Shown here: piece by piece, positions 34,687 to 43,882 of the stretch
How the letters are laid out: every line of letters begins with the position of its first letter
How positions within the stretch are numbered: position 1 is the first letter of the stretch
DNA from: Corynebacterium nuruki S6-4
Lineage (GTDB): Bacteria; Actinomycetota; Actinomycetes; Mycobacteriales; Mycobacteriaceae
Assembly: GCF_007970465.1 (NCBI RefSeq)
Contig: NZ_CP042429.1
Span: forward strand, 1,798,001-1,862,000
DNA length: 64,000 nucleotides
Direction: 5' to 3'
Notes under the pieces: generated by a model
Seen by the model: only the letters and a program-made list of their open reading frames with translations
Database searches by the model: none
What the model was told of the DNA's origin: nothing
Position numbers and translations under genes: made by a program

Positions 34687-36139
34687 CCAGGTCGTACCCG
34701 GCACTGACCACGAGGAACACCGCGCAGGTGATCCCGAACAGCGGAGCGATGACGCTGTACCCCACCAGCACCGCGGCGAGCAGCAGCGTCCCCCGGGTCG
34801 GACGCCCCCACCCGGCGCGCGGCGGGGCACCCGCCACCACTGCACCACCGGTCCGGGGACGCCGCTTCCACCACATCGCGTAACCGAAGCCGACCATGGC
34901 GATGATCGCCGCGGCGAGCAGCCCGAGGACCAGCTGGTTCACCCAGCCGAACAGCAGTCCCATGTGCAGGTTGATCAGCCACTCGGAGACCTTCGCGAAG
35001 AACGGCCAGGAGGAGAAGTCGACCCGGTCGGTGACCTTGCCTGTCGCCCAGTCCACCGCGACGGCGTCCAGGGTGAAGCGGAACGCGGCGCGGTCCTCCG
35101 CGGCGCTCCACGCCGCCCCCTCCGCGGTCGGCGGGGTGATCGTCAACGGGGCGGAGAATTCAGCACGGGCGGTCGCCGCGACGCGGTCGACCGCTCCCGC
35201 GTTCAGTCCGCTGACCGTCGACGCACCGGCGGCCATCTGGTGGCCCTCGTGCCCCGCATGCGGCCCCGCCCCGGCAGCCCCGGCAGCCCCGGCATCAGGG
35301 GTGGGGTCCGGCATACCGGCGAGTTCCGTGGTGACCGTCGGTTTCACCCAGTCCAGCTGCGAACGCCACTCGCCGATGTTCGTGCCCGCCACCGACGACC
35401 AGGTCAGCCCGGTGACGGTGAGGAAGACCATGCCCACGGCGACGACCGTGCCGGTCGCCCCGTGGCGCCGCATCGTGCGGGTGCGGCCCTTTCCGCCGGT
35501 GCGCAGCATGGCCTTCACACTGCGGTTCCTGGTCCACCACATCGCCACGCCGCCGACGGCGAGCACACCGAGCCAGCTCGCCGCGGTCTCCGAGTACAGC
35601 CGACCGTTCTCCCCCAGCCACAGCTTCCGGTGCCCGTCGGACAACCACTGGCGGAACGGCAGGGAGGCGGAACTGCCGTACTGGGTGGTGTCGCCCTTCA
35701 CCTCCCCGGTGTACGGGTCGAGGAACACCGCCCGCAGCGTGGATTCCGGCAGGTCCGGGTCACTGAACAGGACGCGGGTGGTCTCGTCGGGTTTGCCGAG
35801 GCGCACCCCCGCCAACGGCAGGTCCGGGTGCTCGGCCCGGGCGGTGCGGACCAGGTCGCTGACCGGTTCAGCATCCGCCGGGTTTTCCGGGGCGGACACC
35901 GTGAGCATGTCGTGGTACACGACCTTCTCGATGGTCGGGGCGAAGGCGTAGAGCAGGCCGGTGACCGAGGCGACCAGGATCAGCGGGGCGCAGATGATCC
36001 CGGCGAAGAAGTGGAGTCGCTTCAGCAGCCGGTTGCTCTGCCGGTCCGGACGCCGCCGCGCGGTCCCGCGTCGGGCCCGGCCAACTGTCGGCGCCGGAGC
36101 GGGGTCAGGTTGTGAGGGGGATGTCGTTGAAATCGTCAC
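34559..36139 (-). CDS. PepSY-associated TM-helix protein
   Basis: A roughly 526-residue PepSY_TM protein: RLLKRLHFFAGIICAPLILV (first TM after the RLHF motif), an extracytoplasmic PepSY domain (LPLAGVRLG, VFLDPYTGEVKGD), WLSDGHRKLWLGENGR, a second TM pair, a second PepSY-like region with DAVAVDWATGKVTDRVDFSSWPF, then LINLHMGLLFGWVNQ and C-terminal TMs. A His-containing loop (HAGHEGHQM) lies in the middle. Such proteins are linked to metal reduction or uptake. The start is uncertain: GTG 36139 is used; GTG 36217 would add 26 residues. The Ser/Gly-rich tail overlaps the convergent gene by 128 bases. Confidence 0.7.
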   Translation of the reverse strand: MTISTTSPSQPDPAPAPTVGRARRGTARRRPDRQSNRLLKRLHFFAGIICAPLILVASVTGLLYAFAPTIEKVVYHDMLTVSAPENPADAEPVSDLVRTARAEHPDLPLAGVRLGKPDETTRVLFSDPDLPESTLRAVFLDPYTGEVKGDTTQYGSSASLPFRQWLSDGHRKLWLGENGRLYSETAASWLGVLAVGGVAMWWTRNRSVKAMLRTGGKGRTRTMRRHGATGTVVAVGMVFLTVTGLTWSSVAGTNIGEWRSQLDWVKPTVTTELAGMPDPTPDAGAAGAAGAGPHAGHEGHQMAAGASTVSGLNAGAVDRVAATARAEFSAPLTITPPTAEGAAWSAAEDRAAFRFTLDAVAVDWATGKVTDRVDFSSWPFFAKVSEWLINLHMGLLFGWVNQLVLGLLAAAIIAMVGFGYAMWWKRRPRTGGAVVAGAPPRAGWGRPTRGTLLLAAVLVGYSVIAPLFGITCAVFLVVSAGYDLVRRARGAAVTAGPGMSAGPGVPGGPGASPSNGTASTSGSRAR

Positions 36140-36246
36140 GGTGAATATGTCGGGGCGCGGCGGTCGTCGGTTCCCGCACCCGCCCCACACCGGCGGCGTC
36201 CCGTACCCCTGTTCCACCCCTCCGGAAAGTTCCCGGTGATCTGGCG

Positions 36247-36594
36247 TCAGTGCGCGTGCGTGCCGCCGAGGTGGTGCAGCAGCCGGTGGACCCGCTCATC
36301 GGTCAGCGCGTAGCGCATCATCCGCCCGTCCCGGGTCGCGGTGATGACGCCCGCCGTGGTCAGCAGCCGCAGTGCCGCGGACGCCGTCGCGGGCTTCACC
36401 CCGGCCCGCTCCGCCAGCTCAGACATGCTCAACGCCCCCGGCCCCTCGTAGTGCAGCAGGGTGAGCAGCCGCAGCCGCGTGGGGTCCCCGAGCAGCCGGA
36501 AGGTCTCGGACCAGTCGTCGGACAGGGCGCACAGGTCAGCCACGGTGTGCGGCCCGTCGCCGGTGCCGTGGGTGTGCGCATCACTGCCGGTCAT
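36247..36594 (-). CDS. ArsR-family transcriptional regulator with His-rich ends
   Basis: A 115-residue winged-helix repressor: LLGDPTRLRLLTLLHYEG, then SMSELAERAGVKPATASAALRLLTTAGVITATRDGRMMRYALTD. Both ends carry His (AHTHG at 6-10; VHRLLHHLGGTHAH at the end). In CzrA/NmtR-type sensors the last helix binds Zn, Co or Ni through an Asp and several His; Asp99 and the terminal His cluster are compatible with that, though the D-x-H pair is not exact. It precedes the PepSY gene and probably controls it. Confidence 0.8.
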   Translation of the reverse strand: MTGSDAHTHGTGDGPHTVADLCALSDDWSETFRLLGDPTRLRLLTLLHYEGPGALSMSELAERAGVKPATASAALRLLTTAGVITATRDGRMMRYALTDERVHRLLHHLGGTHAH

Positions 36595-36605
36595 GGGTCC
36601 GTACT

Positions 36606-37631
36606 CTAGCGCGGGGGCCGGCCCTCCGCGCACAGTCCCGCCAGCGCCTCGGCGACCAGCGCCCGCGACCGGCTGCGCAGGTCGGGGTCCACGAGCGTGT
36701 CCTGCACCATGATCTCGGTGATGCCGCAGTGTTCCACCACCGGCGCGAGCTGACGCCGCAGCGAGTCCGGCGTCCCCGCGATCACCGGTGGGAGGGTCAG
36801 ACCGTTGACGTGGGCCGGAGCGTCCCGCTCCCCGTCGGTCAGCGCCGCGGCGGCGTCCGCGACGGTGGGGATCTGGCCGTGGAACGTCCTGCTCCGCATC
36901 ACCCGGTGCGGCCACGTGAGCTCCAGGGCCTCCGCCTCCGTCGGCGCGGCCACCATGTTCACCGACAGCATGACCTGCGGTGTCCCGGCACCGAACCGGG
37001 TCGGTGTGAAACTCTCCCGGTAGTGGCGCAGTCCGACCTTCACCTTGTTCGGGTTGATGAAGCCGGCGAAGGCGTAGCCGATGCCGAGCTGCCCGGCGAG
37101 TGCCGCACTGTTCCCCGACGAGCCGAGGACCCAGGCCTGCGGGGCCGAGCCGATGCCGCGGGTCGGGTCGAGGGCGGCGAAATCGTGCCCCGCCGGCAGC
37201 GCGTGGTGCAGGTAGCCGATGATCTCGGTGACCTGGGAGGCGTAGTCGTCACGCAGCGGGGCGTCCCGGGTGCGGGCCAGGGCGAGATCGACCGGCGGGC
37301 CGGAGTTCGCCCGCCCCATCCCCAGGTCGATGCGTCCCGGGGTCAGCGCCTCGAGCTGGAGGAACCGTTCGGCGGTGGCGTACGGGCTGTAGTGGTTGAG
37401 CAGCACCGCGCCGGAGCCGATGCGGATGTTCCCCGTACGGGACGCCGCCAGCGCGATCAGCTGTTCCGGGGCCTGCGACGCGAAGGCGGTGGTGTTGTGG
37501 TGTTCGGTGTACCAGATGCGGTGGTAGCCGAGCTGTTCTGCTTCGGTGGCGGCGTCCAGCGCGCGGTGCAGGGCGTCGGTTTTTGTCCCGCCCGGGGTGA
37601 CCGGGGCGAGTTCGACGAGGGAGTACTTCAC
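36606..37631 (-). CDS. LLM-class flavin-dependent oxidoreductase (MsnO8-like)
   Basis: A 341-residue luciferase-like TIM-barrel enzyme: YHRIWYTEHHNTTAFASQAPEQLIALAA, IRIGSGAVLLNHYSPYATAERF, RIDLGMGRANSG, and SPQAWVLGSSGNSAALA-like phosphate loop. It uses FMNH2 or F420H2; substrate unknown. The GTG at 37631 is preferred because the domain starts there (KYSLVELAPV). Its stop is 11 bases from the arsR start, so it leads a three-gene run with arsR and PepSY. Confidence 0.82.
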   Translation of the reverse strand: MKYSLVELAPVTPGGTKTDALHRALDAATEAEQLGYHRIWYTEHHNTTAFASQAPEQLIALAASRTGNIRIGSGAVLLNHYSPYATAERFLQLEALTPGRIDLGMGRANSGPPVDLALARTRDAPLRDDYASQVTEIIGYLHHALPAGHDFAALDPTRGIGSAPQAWVLGSSGNSAALAGQLGIGYAFAGFINPNKVKVGLRHYRESFTPTRFGAGTPQVMLSVNMVAAPTEAEALELTWPHRVMRSRTFHGQIPTVADAAAALTDGERDAPAHVNGLTLPPVIAGTPDSLRRQLAPVVEHCGITEIMVQDTLVDPDLRSRSRALVAEALAGLCAEGRPPR

Positions 37632-37683
37632 GGGTTCCAGTGTGCCCCGGTCGGCTGATCGCCGGTGCGCCGCTACCCGAAGG

Positions 37684-38667
37684 TCAGGATGCATCCTCTG
37701 GGGGATACACAGGAGCACGGTGACAGATGGCCTCAAATTCATCACGGGAGACATCTCCGGGGGCATAAAGCCCTCCGCACAACCCTTCCGCACGAATTGA
37801 TCTCTGGGCTTCAGGGGTGTTCGCACATTCCTCCGCATAGGCCATGGTTCCGTCTGACCACCGTGCAGGACCGGGGACCCCCTGAAGACACTCCACGACA
37901 TACGGCTCGCCCTCGTCTACCTCCGACGCTGTGCTTTCGCCCCGGACATCGGCCGATGCTGCAGCGGAATCTGCAGTCGGGTCCGCGACCGAGGACTGGC
38001 GGTACTCGGTGACGTCGTAGACCACGTCGCCGAGATTGCTGATGCCCGTCGAGCTGTTGAACGCGAACTGCGGAGTGTCACAGTTCGTGGTGAGGATCCA
38101 GCCGTCCGACATGGTCTCACTGGCGTCGATGTTGTTCGCCGCATTGAGCAGCTGGGTGCCCAGCAGGACGTCCTCGTTAACCGAGCGGAACGTCACGAGG
38201 TACATCGCAACGCCGCAGTGGTTCATCGTCGCGGGGAACCGGGAGTGGTCGTCATCGGTGACCGGTGTCGCGTCCTGGCCCTCGAAGACGCGCAGCATCC
38301 CGCTCCACGACCGGTTCTTCACGTAGTCACCCCAGGCATCGACCGCCGCCGGCACCGGTGCCGGGTTCACGCTCTGCACCCCGGCGTTCTCCAGCAGGGC
38401 AACCGAGTCGATCTCCGGTTGCTCTTCCTTCCCCGTCGCCTGATCCTCAGACGGCACCGCGGACGCCACACCGGTCGACGCTCCCCGGTCAGATCTGTCC
38501 GACCCGCCGCGTCCCCATATCAGCCAGGCCCCGATCGCCACGACCACCAGGATGAGCACGATGAGCAGCGCGATAATTGTCCGGGCCTGACCGGATGTCG
38601 CCCGTCGGGGCGCATCCTCTCCGCCTGACGGTTCACCCGGACGGTTATTCGTATTCTGAAACGTCAC
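37684..38667 (-). CDS. single-TM extracytoplasmic protein, unknown
   Basis: A 327-residue protein: short cytoplasmic part, one TM (about 31-51, TIIALLIVLILVVVAIGAWLI as seen), an acidic Ser/Glu linker and an extracytoplasmic domain with several Cys (MNHCGVAMYLVTF, TNCDTPQF, VVECLQGVPGP, YAEECANT, GLCGGLYAPG, AICHR). The latter part resembles other corynebacterial secreted domains but I cannot name it. TATAGT just upstream of the GTG start indicates a leaderless transcript. Confidence 0.65.
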   Translation of the reverse strand: MTFQNTNNRPGEPSGGEDAPRRATSGQARTIIALLIVLILVVVAIGAWLIWGRGGSDRSDRGASTGVASAVPSEDQATGKEEQPEIDSVALLENAGVQSVNPAPVPAAVDAWGDYVKNRSWSGMLRVFEGQDATPVTDDDHSRFPATMNHCGVAMYLVTFRSVNEDVLLGTQLLNAANNIDASETMSDGWILTTNCDTPQFAFNSSTGISNLGDVVYDVTEYRQSSVADPTADSAAASADVRGESTASEVDEGEPYVVECLQGVPGPARWSDGTMAYAEECANTPEAQRSIRAEGLCGGLYAPGDVSRDEFEAICHRAPVYPPEDAS

Positions 38668-38812
38668 GACGTGACTATAGTTTCGGGGCCCGCGTTTATT
38701 ACACCGCACCGCATGTCCGCACCTCGACGCCCCAGGTCGGTCTGACCCCGGTCCCACCATCCTGGGGTGTCGAACCGCGGCCGGGTCGTGTTTCGCGCAG
38801 GTAAAACCTTCA

Positions 38813-38830
38813 TTCAAACGGTCGATTGAA
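38813..38830. promoter_or_regulatory. inverted repeat upstream of the FecCD-type importer
   Basis: TTCAA-N8-TTGAA, perfect 5-bp arms, about 40 bases before the permease start and upstream of its TACCGT -10 box. A possible metal-responsive operator; it does not match the DtxR consensus closely. Confidence 0.3.
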
Positions 38831-38868
38831 CGTGCGACCGATGGTGGGCGGCCAGTACCGTCAGTGCG

Positions 38869-40032
38869 GTGACCACCCTCGCCGAGCTCCGACACCGCAG
38901 GCGGTCGGACGCCGGCCGGCGCAGCGGCGCCCGCACCACCGACAGCGCCGACCCGCTCGGTCACCGGGCGACCACCCGGCGCACCGTCGTCTGGGTGACC
39001 CTCCTGACCGTCGTCCTGCTGGCGACCGTCGTGGTGAGCGTCGGATTCGGGGCGGTGCACGTCTCCCCCACCGACTCACTACGCATCCTCAGCCACCACC
39101 TGGTTGGCACTGACCAGAGCACCGGCACCGACACCACCACCGACCTCGCCCGGCACGACGCGGTCATCTGGACGATCCGCGCCCCACGCACCGTCCTCGG
39201 CGTCCTCGTCGGCGCCGGTCTCGCCGTCGCCGGGGTGATCCTGCAGGCGGTGGTGCGCAACGTGCTCGCCGACCCGTACGTCCTCGGCGTCTCCTCCGGC
39301 GCCTCGGTCGGGGCCGCCGCGGCCATCACCCTGGGGGTCGGTACCGGCGCGACCGCCGCACTCGGCGACTATGCGTTGCAGACCAGCGCATTCCTCGGCG
39401 CACTGGTGGCGTCCGGCCTCGTCGTCGGCGTCGCGCGCGCCGCCGGACGGTTCACCGCCACCCGACTGCTCATGGCGGGCGTCGCCGTCGGTTACGCGCT
39501 GTCCGCGCTGACCAGTTTCCTCGTCTTCGCCTCGGATTCCGCCGAATCGAGCCGCTCGGTGATGTTCTGGCTGCTGGGCTCCCTCGGCCTCGCGTCCTGG
39601 TCCGGACCACTCGTCGCCGTGGCGGTGGTGGTCGTGCTCGGCACCGGCATCCTCATGCTCCTCGGCCCGCGGCTCGACGCACTGCAGTTCGGCGACGACA
39701 CCGCCCTGACCCTCGGCATCAGCCCCGACCGGCTCCGGCTGGGACTGCTGGTCCTGTCCTGCCTGCTCGTCGGAGCGGTCGTCGCGATGGCCGGGGCGAT
39801 CGGTTTCATCGGGCTGGTCGTCCCGCACCTCGCCCGACGGCTCGTCGGCGGACGCCACCGTGCGCTCACCCCGGTCGCCGCCCTGCTGGGGGCGGTCCTG
39901 CTGTGCTGGGCGGACATCGGCGCCCGCACCCTGCTCGCCCCGCAGGAGATCCCGGTCGGCATCATCACCGCCCTGGTCGGGGCACCGTTCCTGCTCCTGC
40001 TCGTCCACCGCATGCACCGGGAGGCATCATGA
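38869..40032 (+). CDS. FecCD-family ABC transporter permease
   Basis: A 387-residue permease with about nine TM segments and the family motifs RAPRTVLGVLVGAGLAVAGVILQ (IR-PR start), NVLADPYVLGVSSGASVGA and AGAIGFIGLVVPHLARRLVGG (ABC-coupling loop). Imports iron-siderophore, heme or cobalamin in this family. The GTG at 38869 follows TACCGT (leaderless). The stop overlaps the next start (ATGA), the first link in a three-gene importer operon. Confidence 0.9.
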   Translation: MTTLAELRHRRRSDAGRRSGARTTDSADPLGHRATTRRTVVWVTLLTVVLLATVVVSVGFGAVHVSPTDSLRILSHHLVGTDQSTGTDTTTDLARHDAVIWTIRAPRTVLGVLVGAGLAVAGVILQAVVRNVLADPYVLGVSSGASVGAAAAITLGVGTGATAALGDYALQTSAFLGALVASGLVVGVARAAGRFTATRLLMAGVAVGYALSALTSFLVFASDSAESSRSVMFWLLGSLGLASWSGPLVAVAVVVVLGTGILMLLGPRLDALQFGDDTALTLGISPDRLRLGLLVLSCLLVGAVVAMAGAIGFIGLVVPHLARRLVGGRHRALTPVAALLGAVLLCWADIGARTLLAPQEIPVGIITALVGAPFLLLLVHRMHREAS

Positions 40033-40988
40033 GGAAGACCTTCACCGTCACCGTGGTGGCGGCGTCCTGCCTGGGGCTGGCGTCCTGCGGCAGCGACGGG
40101 GACGCCGCGACCGAGGTCCGCAACTGCGGTTCGACGGTCTCCTTCGACCACACGCCGGACAATGTCACACTGCTGAAGTCCGCCGCGGTGCCGACACTGC
40201 AGCACCTCGGTGTGCTCGACCGGGTGCACACGAAGGCCGGGGTGTTCCCCACCACCTACTACGATGACGCGACCAACAGCGCGCTCGCGGCGGTCCCCTC
40301 GCTCACCGACAAACTCAACCCGGAGGGACACGTCCAGGTCAGCCGGGAGGAGGTCGTCGCCACCGGTGCCGACCTCGTGCTCGGCGCGACGGACACCGTC
40401 AACGCGCAGACGCTGGCCAGCTCACACATCCCGTTGATCGAGGAACCCGCCTTCTGCGGTTCCCTGGAAGGCCCCGCGACCTGGGACGACGCCTGGGACC
40501 AGATCCGGCTCTACGGCACCGTCTTCGACCGCCCGCAGCAGGCCGACGACTACATCACCGAGCTGCGGGACCGGCTGGCGACGCTGCACAGGGCACCCGG
40601 CTCGCCACGCGTCGCGGTCCTCTACCCCACCCCCGGCGGCGGCACGACCTACGCCTACGGGGCCGGGTCGATGGCCACCCCCGTCGTCGAGGCCGCCGGC
40701 GGACAGAACATCTACGCCGACCAGTCCGACCGCATCTTCGAGGTCACCGCGGAGGACCTCGTCGACCGGAACCCGGACGTCATCATCGCGCTGCACTCCA
40801 CGGACTCCGGCCCGGACGGCCCCGACGCGGTCACCGCCGCCGTCCGGGACCTGCCCGGCATCGACCGGACCGCCGCCGGACGCGACGGGCGGGTGCTGCC
40901 GCTCATGCTGAACTACGCGGAGCCGCCGACACCGCTGGCCGTCGACGGGGTGGAGAAGGTCGCCGACTACCTGGGGCGGCACCCGTGA
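40029..40988 (+). CDS. ABC transporter substrate-binding lipoprotein (FecB/BtuF type)
   Basis: A 319-residue lipoprotein: lipobox LASC (Cys20), then a helical-backbone-linked binding fold: VTLLKSAAVPTLQHLGVLDRV, VVATGADLVLGATD, AVLYPTPGGGTTYAYGAGSMATPVVEAAGGQN and DRNPDVIIALHSTD. The GAGSM-TPVVEAAGG segment is typical of corynebacterial siderophore/heme binding proteins. Substrate not determined. Overlaps the permease by ATGA and the ATPase by GTGA. Confidence 0.88.
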   Translation: MRKTFTVTVVAASCLGLASCGSDGDAATEVRNCGSTVSFDHTPDNVTLLKSAAVPTLQHLGVLDRVHTKAGVFPTTYYDDATNSALAAVPSLTDKLNPEGHVQVSREEVVATGADLVLGATDTVNAQTLASSHIPLIEEPAFCGSLEGPATWDDAWDQIRLYGTVFDRPQQADDYITELRDRLATLHRAPGSPRVAVLYPTPGGGTTYAYGAGSMATPVVEAAGGQNIYADQSDRIFEVTAEDLVDRNPDVIIALHSTDSGPDGPDAVTAAVRDLPGIDRTAAGRDGRVLPLMLNYAEPPTPLAVDGVEKVADYLGRHP

Positions 40989-41728
40989 TCGAGGCACAGG
41001 AGGTGACGGTCCGGTTCGGGGCGACGACCGCGGTGGCGGACGTGTCGGTGACCGTGCCCGACGAGGGCGTCCTCGGACTCGTCGGCCCCAACGGCTCCGG
41101 CAAGACCACGCTGCTGCGCACCCTCCACGGTGCGCTCACCCCAACCTCCGGCACCGTGCTCATCGACGGCCATCCACTCCGTGACCTGCGGCGACGCGAC
41201 ATCGCCCGGCGCATCGCGGTCGTCGCCCAGCAGCCGGACGCCACCGCGCCGGTGAGCGTCGCCGATCTCGTCACCCTCGGCCGACTGCCCCACCAGGGAT
41301 TCACGGCACGCACCGGGGCCACCGACCGGCGCATCGTGTCGGACGCCCTGGCCGCGGTCGGGTTGGAGGAACTCGCCACCCGCGATGTCGCTGTCCTGTC
41401 CGGCGGGGAACGGCAGCGCGCACTGATCGCCCGCGCCCTGGCGCAGCAGACCGGCCACGTCCTGCTCGACGAACCGACCAACCACCTGGACATCCGCTTC
41501 CAGCATGAGGTGCTCCGCCTGGTCCGGGAGCTGCCGGGGGCGGCGGTGGTGCTGCACGACCTGAATCTCGCGGCCCGCTACTGCGACCGGATCATGGTGC
41601 TGGACCACGGTCGGACCGTGGCTTCAGGAACGCCGTCCGAGGTGCTCACCCCGCAGATCCTGGAACCGGTGTACGGCGTCCGGGTGAAGCGGGTGGAGAT
41701 CGACGGGGAGCTGCACCTGCTGCTGTGA
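40985..41728 (+). CDS. ABC transporter ATP-binding protein (FecE/BtuD type)
   Basis: A 247-residue ATPase: Walker A GPNGSGKTT, Q-loop VVAQQPD, signature LSGGERQRALIARALAQ, Walker [13 protein letters not shown] and H-loop VVLHDLN. It energises the adjacent FecCD permease. The GTG start overlaps the substrate-binding gene stop by four bases. Confidence 0.92.
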   Translation: MIEAQEVTVRFGATTAVADVSVTVPDEGVLGLVGPNGSGKTTLLRTLHGALTPTSGTVLIDGHPLRDLRRRDIARRIAVVAQQPDATAPVSVADLVTLGRLPHQGFTARTGATDRRIVSDALAAVGLEELATRDVAVLSGGERQRALIARALAQQTGHVLLDEPTNHLDIRFQHEVLRLVRELPGAAVVLHDLNLAARYCDRIMVLDHGRTVASGTPSEVLTPQILEPVYGVRVKRVEIDGELHLLL

Positions 41729-41756
41729 CGGCACCACCCCCGGTGCCGCGCCGCGG

Positions 41757-41972
41757 CTACATCCAGAGGAAGGTGCAGAGCACCAGCCCGATGATCATCA
41801 CCGCGGACAGGATGAGGGTGATGACCTCCTGGCGCGAGCCGCCGGGGATCTCCTGCCGGGCCTGCTGGGCCTGCTCCTCTTCGGCCTGCTGCGCCTCGTC
41901 GATGCGCTGCTGCTCGACCGCCGCGCGGTACTCGTCGCGGGCACTGTCGTCCCGGGTGCTTCCACTGTTCAT
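41757..41972 (-). CDS. small single-TM protein
   Basis: A 71-residue protein: acidic/Gln-rich helical N-terminus (YRAAVEQQRIDEAQQAEEEQAQQ) and one C-terminal TM (VITLILSAVMIIGLVLCTFLW). Tail-anchored topology, no family recognised. The ATG overlaps the preceding TGA (TGATG), so it is co-translated with the four-TM protein upstream. Confidence 0.65.
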   Translation of the reverse strand: MNSGSTRDDSARDEYRAAVEQQRIDEAQQAEEEQAQQARQEIPGGSRQEVITLILSAVMIIGLVLCTFLWM

Positions 41973-42454
41973 CAGGCCACCAGCTTCACGATCTCGTGGA
42001 TGATGGTCCAGATGCTGATCGCGTAGATCAGCGCCATGAACCACGTGTACCCCCACTTGCCGCGGTGGTCCGTCCTCCAGAACCGGCGGACGCCCAACCA
42101 GCCGTTCCCCATGGCGACCAGGCACAGGCCGATGTTGATCGGCGCGGCCATGGACCCGAGCACGCTGAGCATCGGGATGAGGACCGGGATGATCACGTAC
42201 ATGATCGTGCAGCGCACCGCGGAGACCACGACGGCCCACCGGAACGCCCGGTGCGCCTTCCGGACATCCTCGGTGTCGATCTTGTCGACGGTGGCCGGGT
42301 CGATCCGCAGCATCCGCAGCATGAACCGGTCCGCGCGGGACCGGGGAGCGGGTGCCGCGGCGACCGCAGGAGCCGCAGAAGGCGCAGCCGGCGTCACCGC
42401 CGCGGCGTGGCCGTCGGCGCGCGCTGCCGGAGCGACCTGACTGGTTGTGGACAT
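41972..42454 (-). CDS. multi-span membrane protein, unknown
   Basis: A 160-residue protein: Ala/Pro-rich N-terminus, then a basic segment (RADRFMLRMLRIDPATVDKIDTEDV) and about four TM segments. A conserved-looking WRTDHRGKWGYTWF loop lies between TMs 3 and 4. No function known to me. The ATG at 42454 follows TACCGT by seven bases (leaderless); the GTG three codons upstream is less likely. Confidence 0.65.
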   Translation of the reverse strand: MSTTSQVAPAARADGHAAAVTPAAPSAAPAVAAAPAPRSRADRFMLRMLRIDPATVDKIDTEDVRKAHRAFRWAVVVSAVRCTIMYVIIPVLIPMLSVLGSMAAPINIGLCLVAMGNGWLGVRRFWRTDHRGKWGYTWFMALIYAISIWTIIHEIVKLVA

Positions 42455-42532
42455 GGCATCCACGGTAGCACCGGCGGCGGCCGGTGTCCTAACGATGTGA
42501 CCTGTGGGAACAGGGTCGCCGAGGGCGTCCTG

Positions 42533-43150
42533 TCAGCAGGGGGAGCTGTACGACGTGTCGTCGTTGAGCAGTCGGGCGTTGCCGCCCCCTGCCGCGGCGG
42601 CGGCGCAGAGTCCGGGAAGGTCGTCAGCGTAGTCCACGACGACGGCATAGACATCCGCACCGTCGGCGTGGGCGCGCAGCGAGGGACAGGTCCCCGGACC
42701 GAGCGCCTTCGACCCCGGATGTTCGGCGAGGGCGGTGTCGATCTCCTGCTGGAAGCTGGGACTGTTGCTCATGACGGAGTTGACGATGAGGACGCCGCGA
42801 CCGTCACACGTGCTCCCGACCGACCGGCCGGAGGCAGTGCCCTCGCGCCGCGGTGCCGGATCTGCGGCGGGGGTCGCCGGGGTCTCCGGTTGCGCCGGGA
42901 CGGTCACGGTCGTGACGGTGTTCTCCGCCGCCGTCGGGGACCCGGTCGACGTCGCGGGGACCTGCTCGGTGAACACCGGTTCCGCCACAGCATTCCCGCC
43001 GTCATCCCCGTCGTCACGGAGGTAGAACCAGCCGCCCACAGCAGCCGCGGCAATGACGACCACGGCCGTTCCGGCGACCAGCGCGCGGCGTCCGGTACCG
43101 GTGCGGCGGGCCTCGGGTTCCTCCGGGGGTCGTCCCCAGTCGTTCGTCAT
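42533..43150 (-). CDS. single-TM secreted-domain protein, unknown
   Basis: A 205-residue protein: cytoplasmic Arg/Glu-rich start, TM about 23-46 (ALVAGTAVVVIAAAAVGGWF), Thr/Pro linker and a C-terminal domain with four Cys (GSTCDGRGVLIVNSV, GPGTCPSLRAH, GLCAAAAAG, terminal SSPC). The DGRGVLIVNSV and YAVVVDYAD segments recur in other corynebacterial surface proteins. GAGAGG precedes the ATG. Confidence 0.7.
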   Translation of the reverse strand: MTNDWGRPPEEPEARRTGTGRRALVAGTAVVVIAAAAVGGWFYLRDDGDDGGNAVAEPVFTEQVPATSTGSPTAAENTVTTVTVPAQPETPATPAADPAPRREGTASGRSVGSTCDGRGVLIVNSVMSNSPSFQQEIDTALAEHPGSKALGPGTCPSLRAHADGADVYAVVVDYADDLPGLCAAAAAGGGNARLLNDDTSYSSPC

Positions 43151-43246
43151 ACGGGCGTCCTCTCCTGGTCAGGTCCTGCCGGTGTGCCGGACTGTACCGC
43201 ACCCGGACCCGGCACTGCGGGCATACTGCACCCCTACACTTGCCGC

Positions 43247-43864
43247 ATGCCCACCACCGCGGAGATCCTCCACTTCGACGACCCCTCCCCCGACGATCCC
43301 GACCCGTGGGTCGTGAGGCCGGAACCGGAACGTGTCGAACTGGCCGACCACGATCCGGCCTGGGCGACGCAGGCGGCGGAGCTCAGCGCCCGGATCGCGG
43401 ACGCCCTGGGCATGCGGGCGCTGCGGATCGAGCATGTGGGGTCGACCTCGGTGCCCGGCCTGCCGGCGAAACCCGTCATCGACCTGGACGTCACCGTCGC
43501 GGATCCGGACGACGAGGCGCGCTGGCTGCCCGCGCTCGAGAGCGCCGGCCTGATCCTCGCCGTCCGCGAACCGTGGTGGCACGGGCACCGCTGCCTGCGC
43601 GGCACCGCGCCCCGGGCGAACGTCCACGTCTTCGGCCCGGACAGCCCGGAACTGGTGAAGCACATCGTCTTCCGCAACTGGCTGAGGCAGGACGCCGCCG
43701 ACCGCGGGCGGTACGCGGACGCCAAGCGTGCGGCGGCCGGAGCCGGTGACCGGGACGGGATGATGCTGATGGAGCACTACAACGCCCGGAAGCAGGCCGT
43801 GATCCTTGAGATCCACGACCGGGCGTTCCGGGCCGCCGGCTTCCTCGACGGAGCCGACCACTGA
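43247..43864 (+). CDS. GrpB/UPF0157 nucleotidyltransferase-fold protein
   Basis: A 205-residue GrpB-family protein: IEHVGSTSVPGLPAKPVID (the GSTSVPGL signature), LDVTVADPDDE, HRCLRGTAPRANVHVF and FRNWLRQD. Distantly related to nucleotidyltransferases; function not established. TACACT seven bases before the ATG (leaderless). Confidence 0.85.
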   Translation: MPTTAEILHFDDPSPDDPDPWVVRPEPERVELADHDPAWATQAAELSARIADALGMRALRIEHVGSTSVPGLPAKPVIDLDVTVADPDDEARWLPALESAGLILAVREPWWHGHRCLRGTAPRANVHVFGPDSPELVKHIVFRNWLRQDAADRGRYADAKRAAAGAGDRDGMMLMEHYNARKQAVILEIHDRAFRAAGFLDGADH

Positions 43865-43882
43865 GCTGTGGCGGCACCACCG

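Noticed and set aside
37684..39060. An N-terminal extension of the leftward single-TM protein
   Set aside because: The extension crosses the TATAGT promoter and the start of the FecCD permease gene; the GTG at 38667 fits better.
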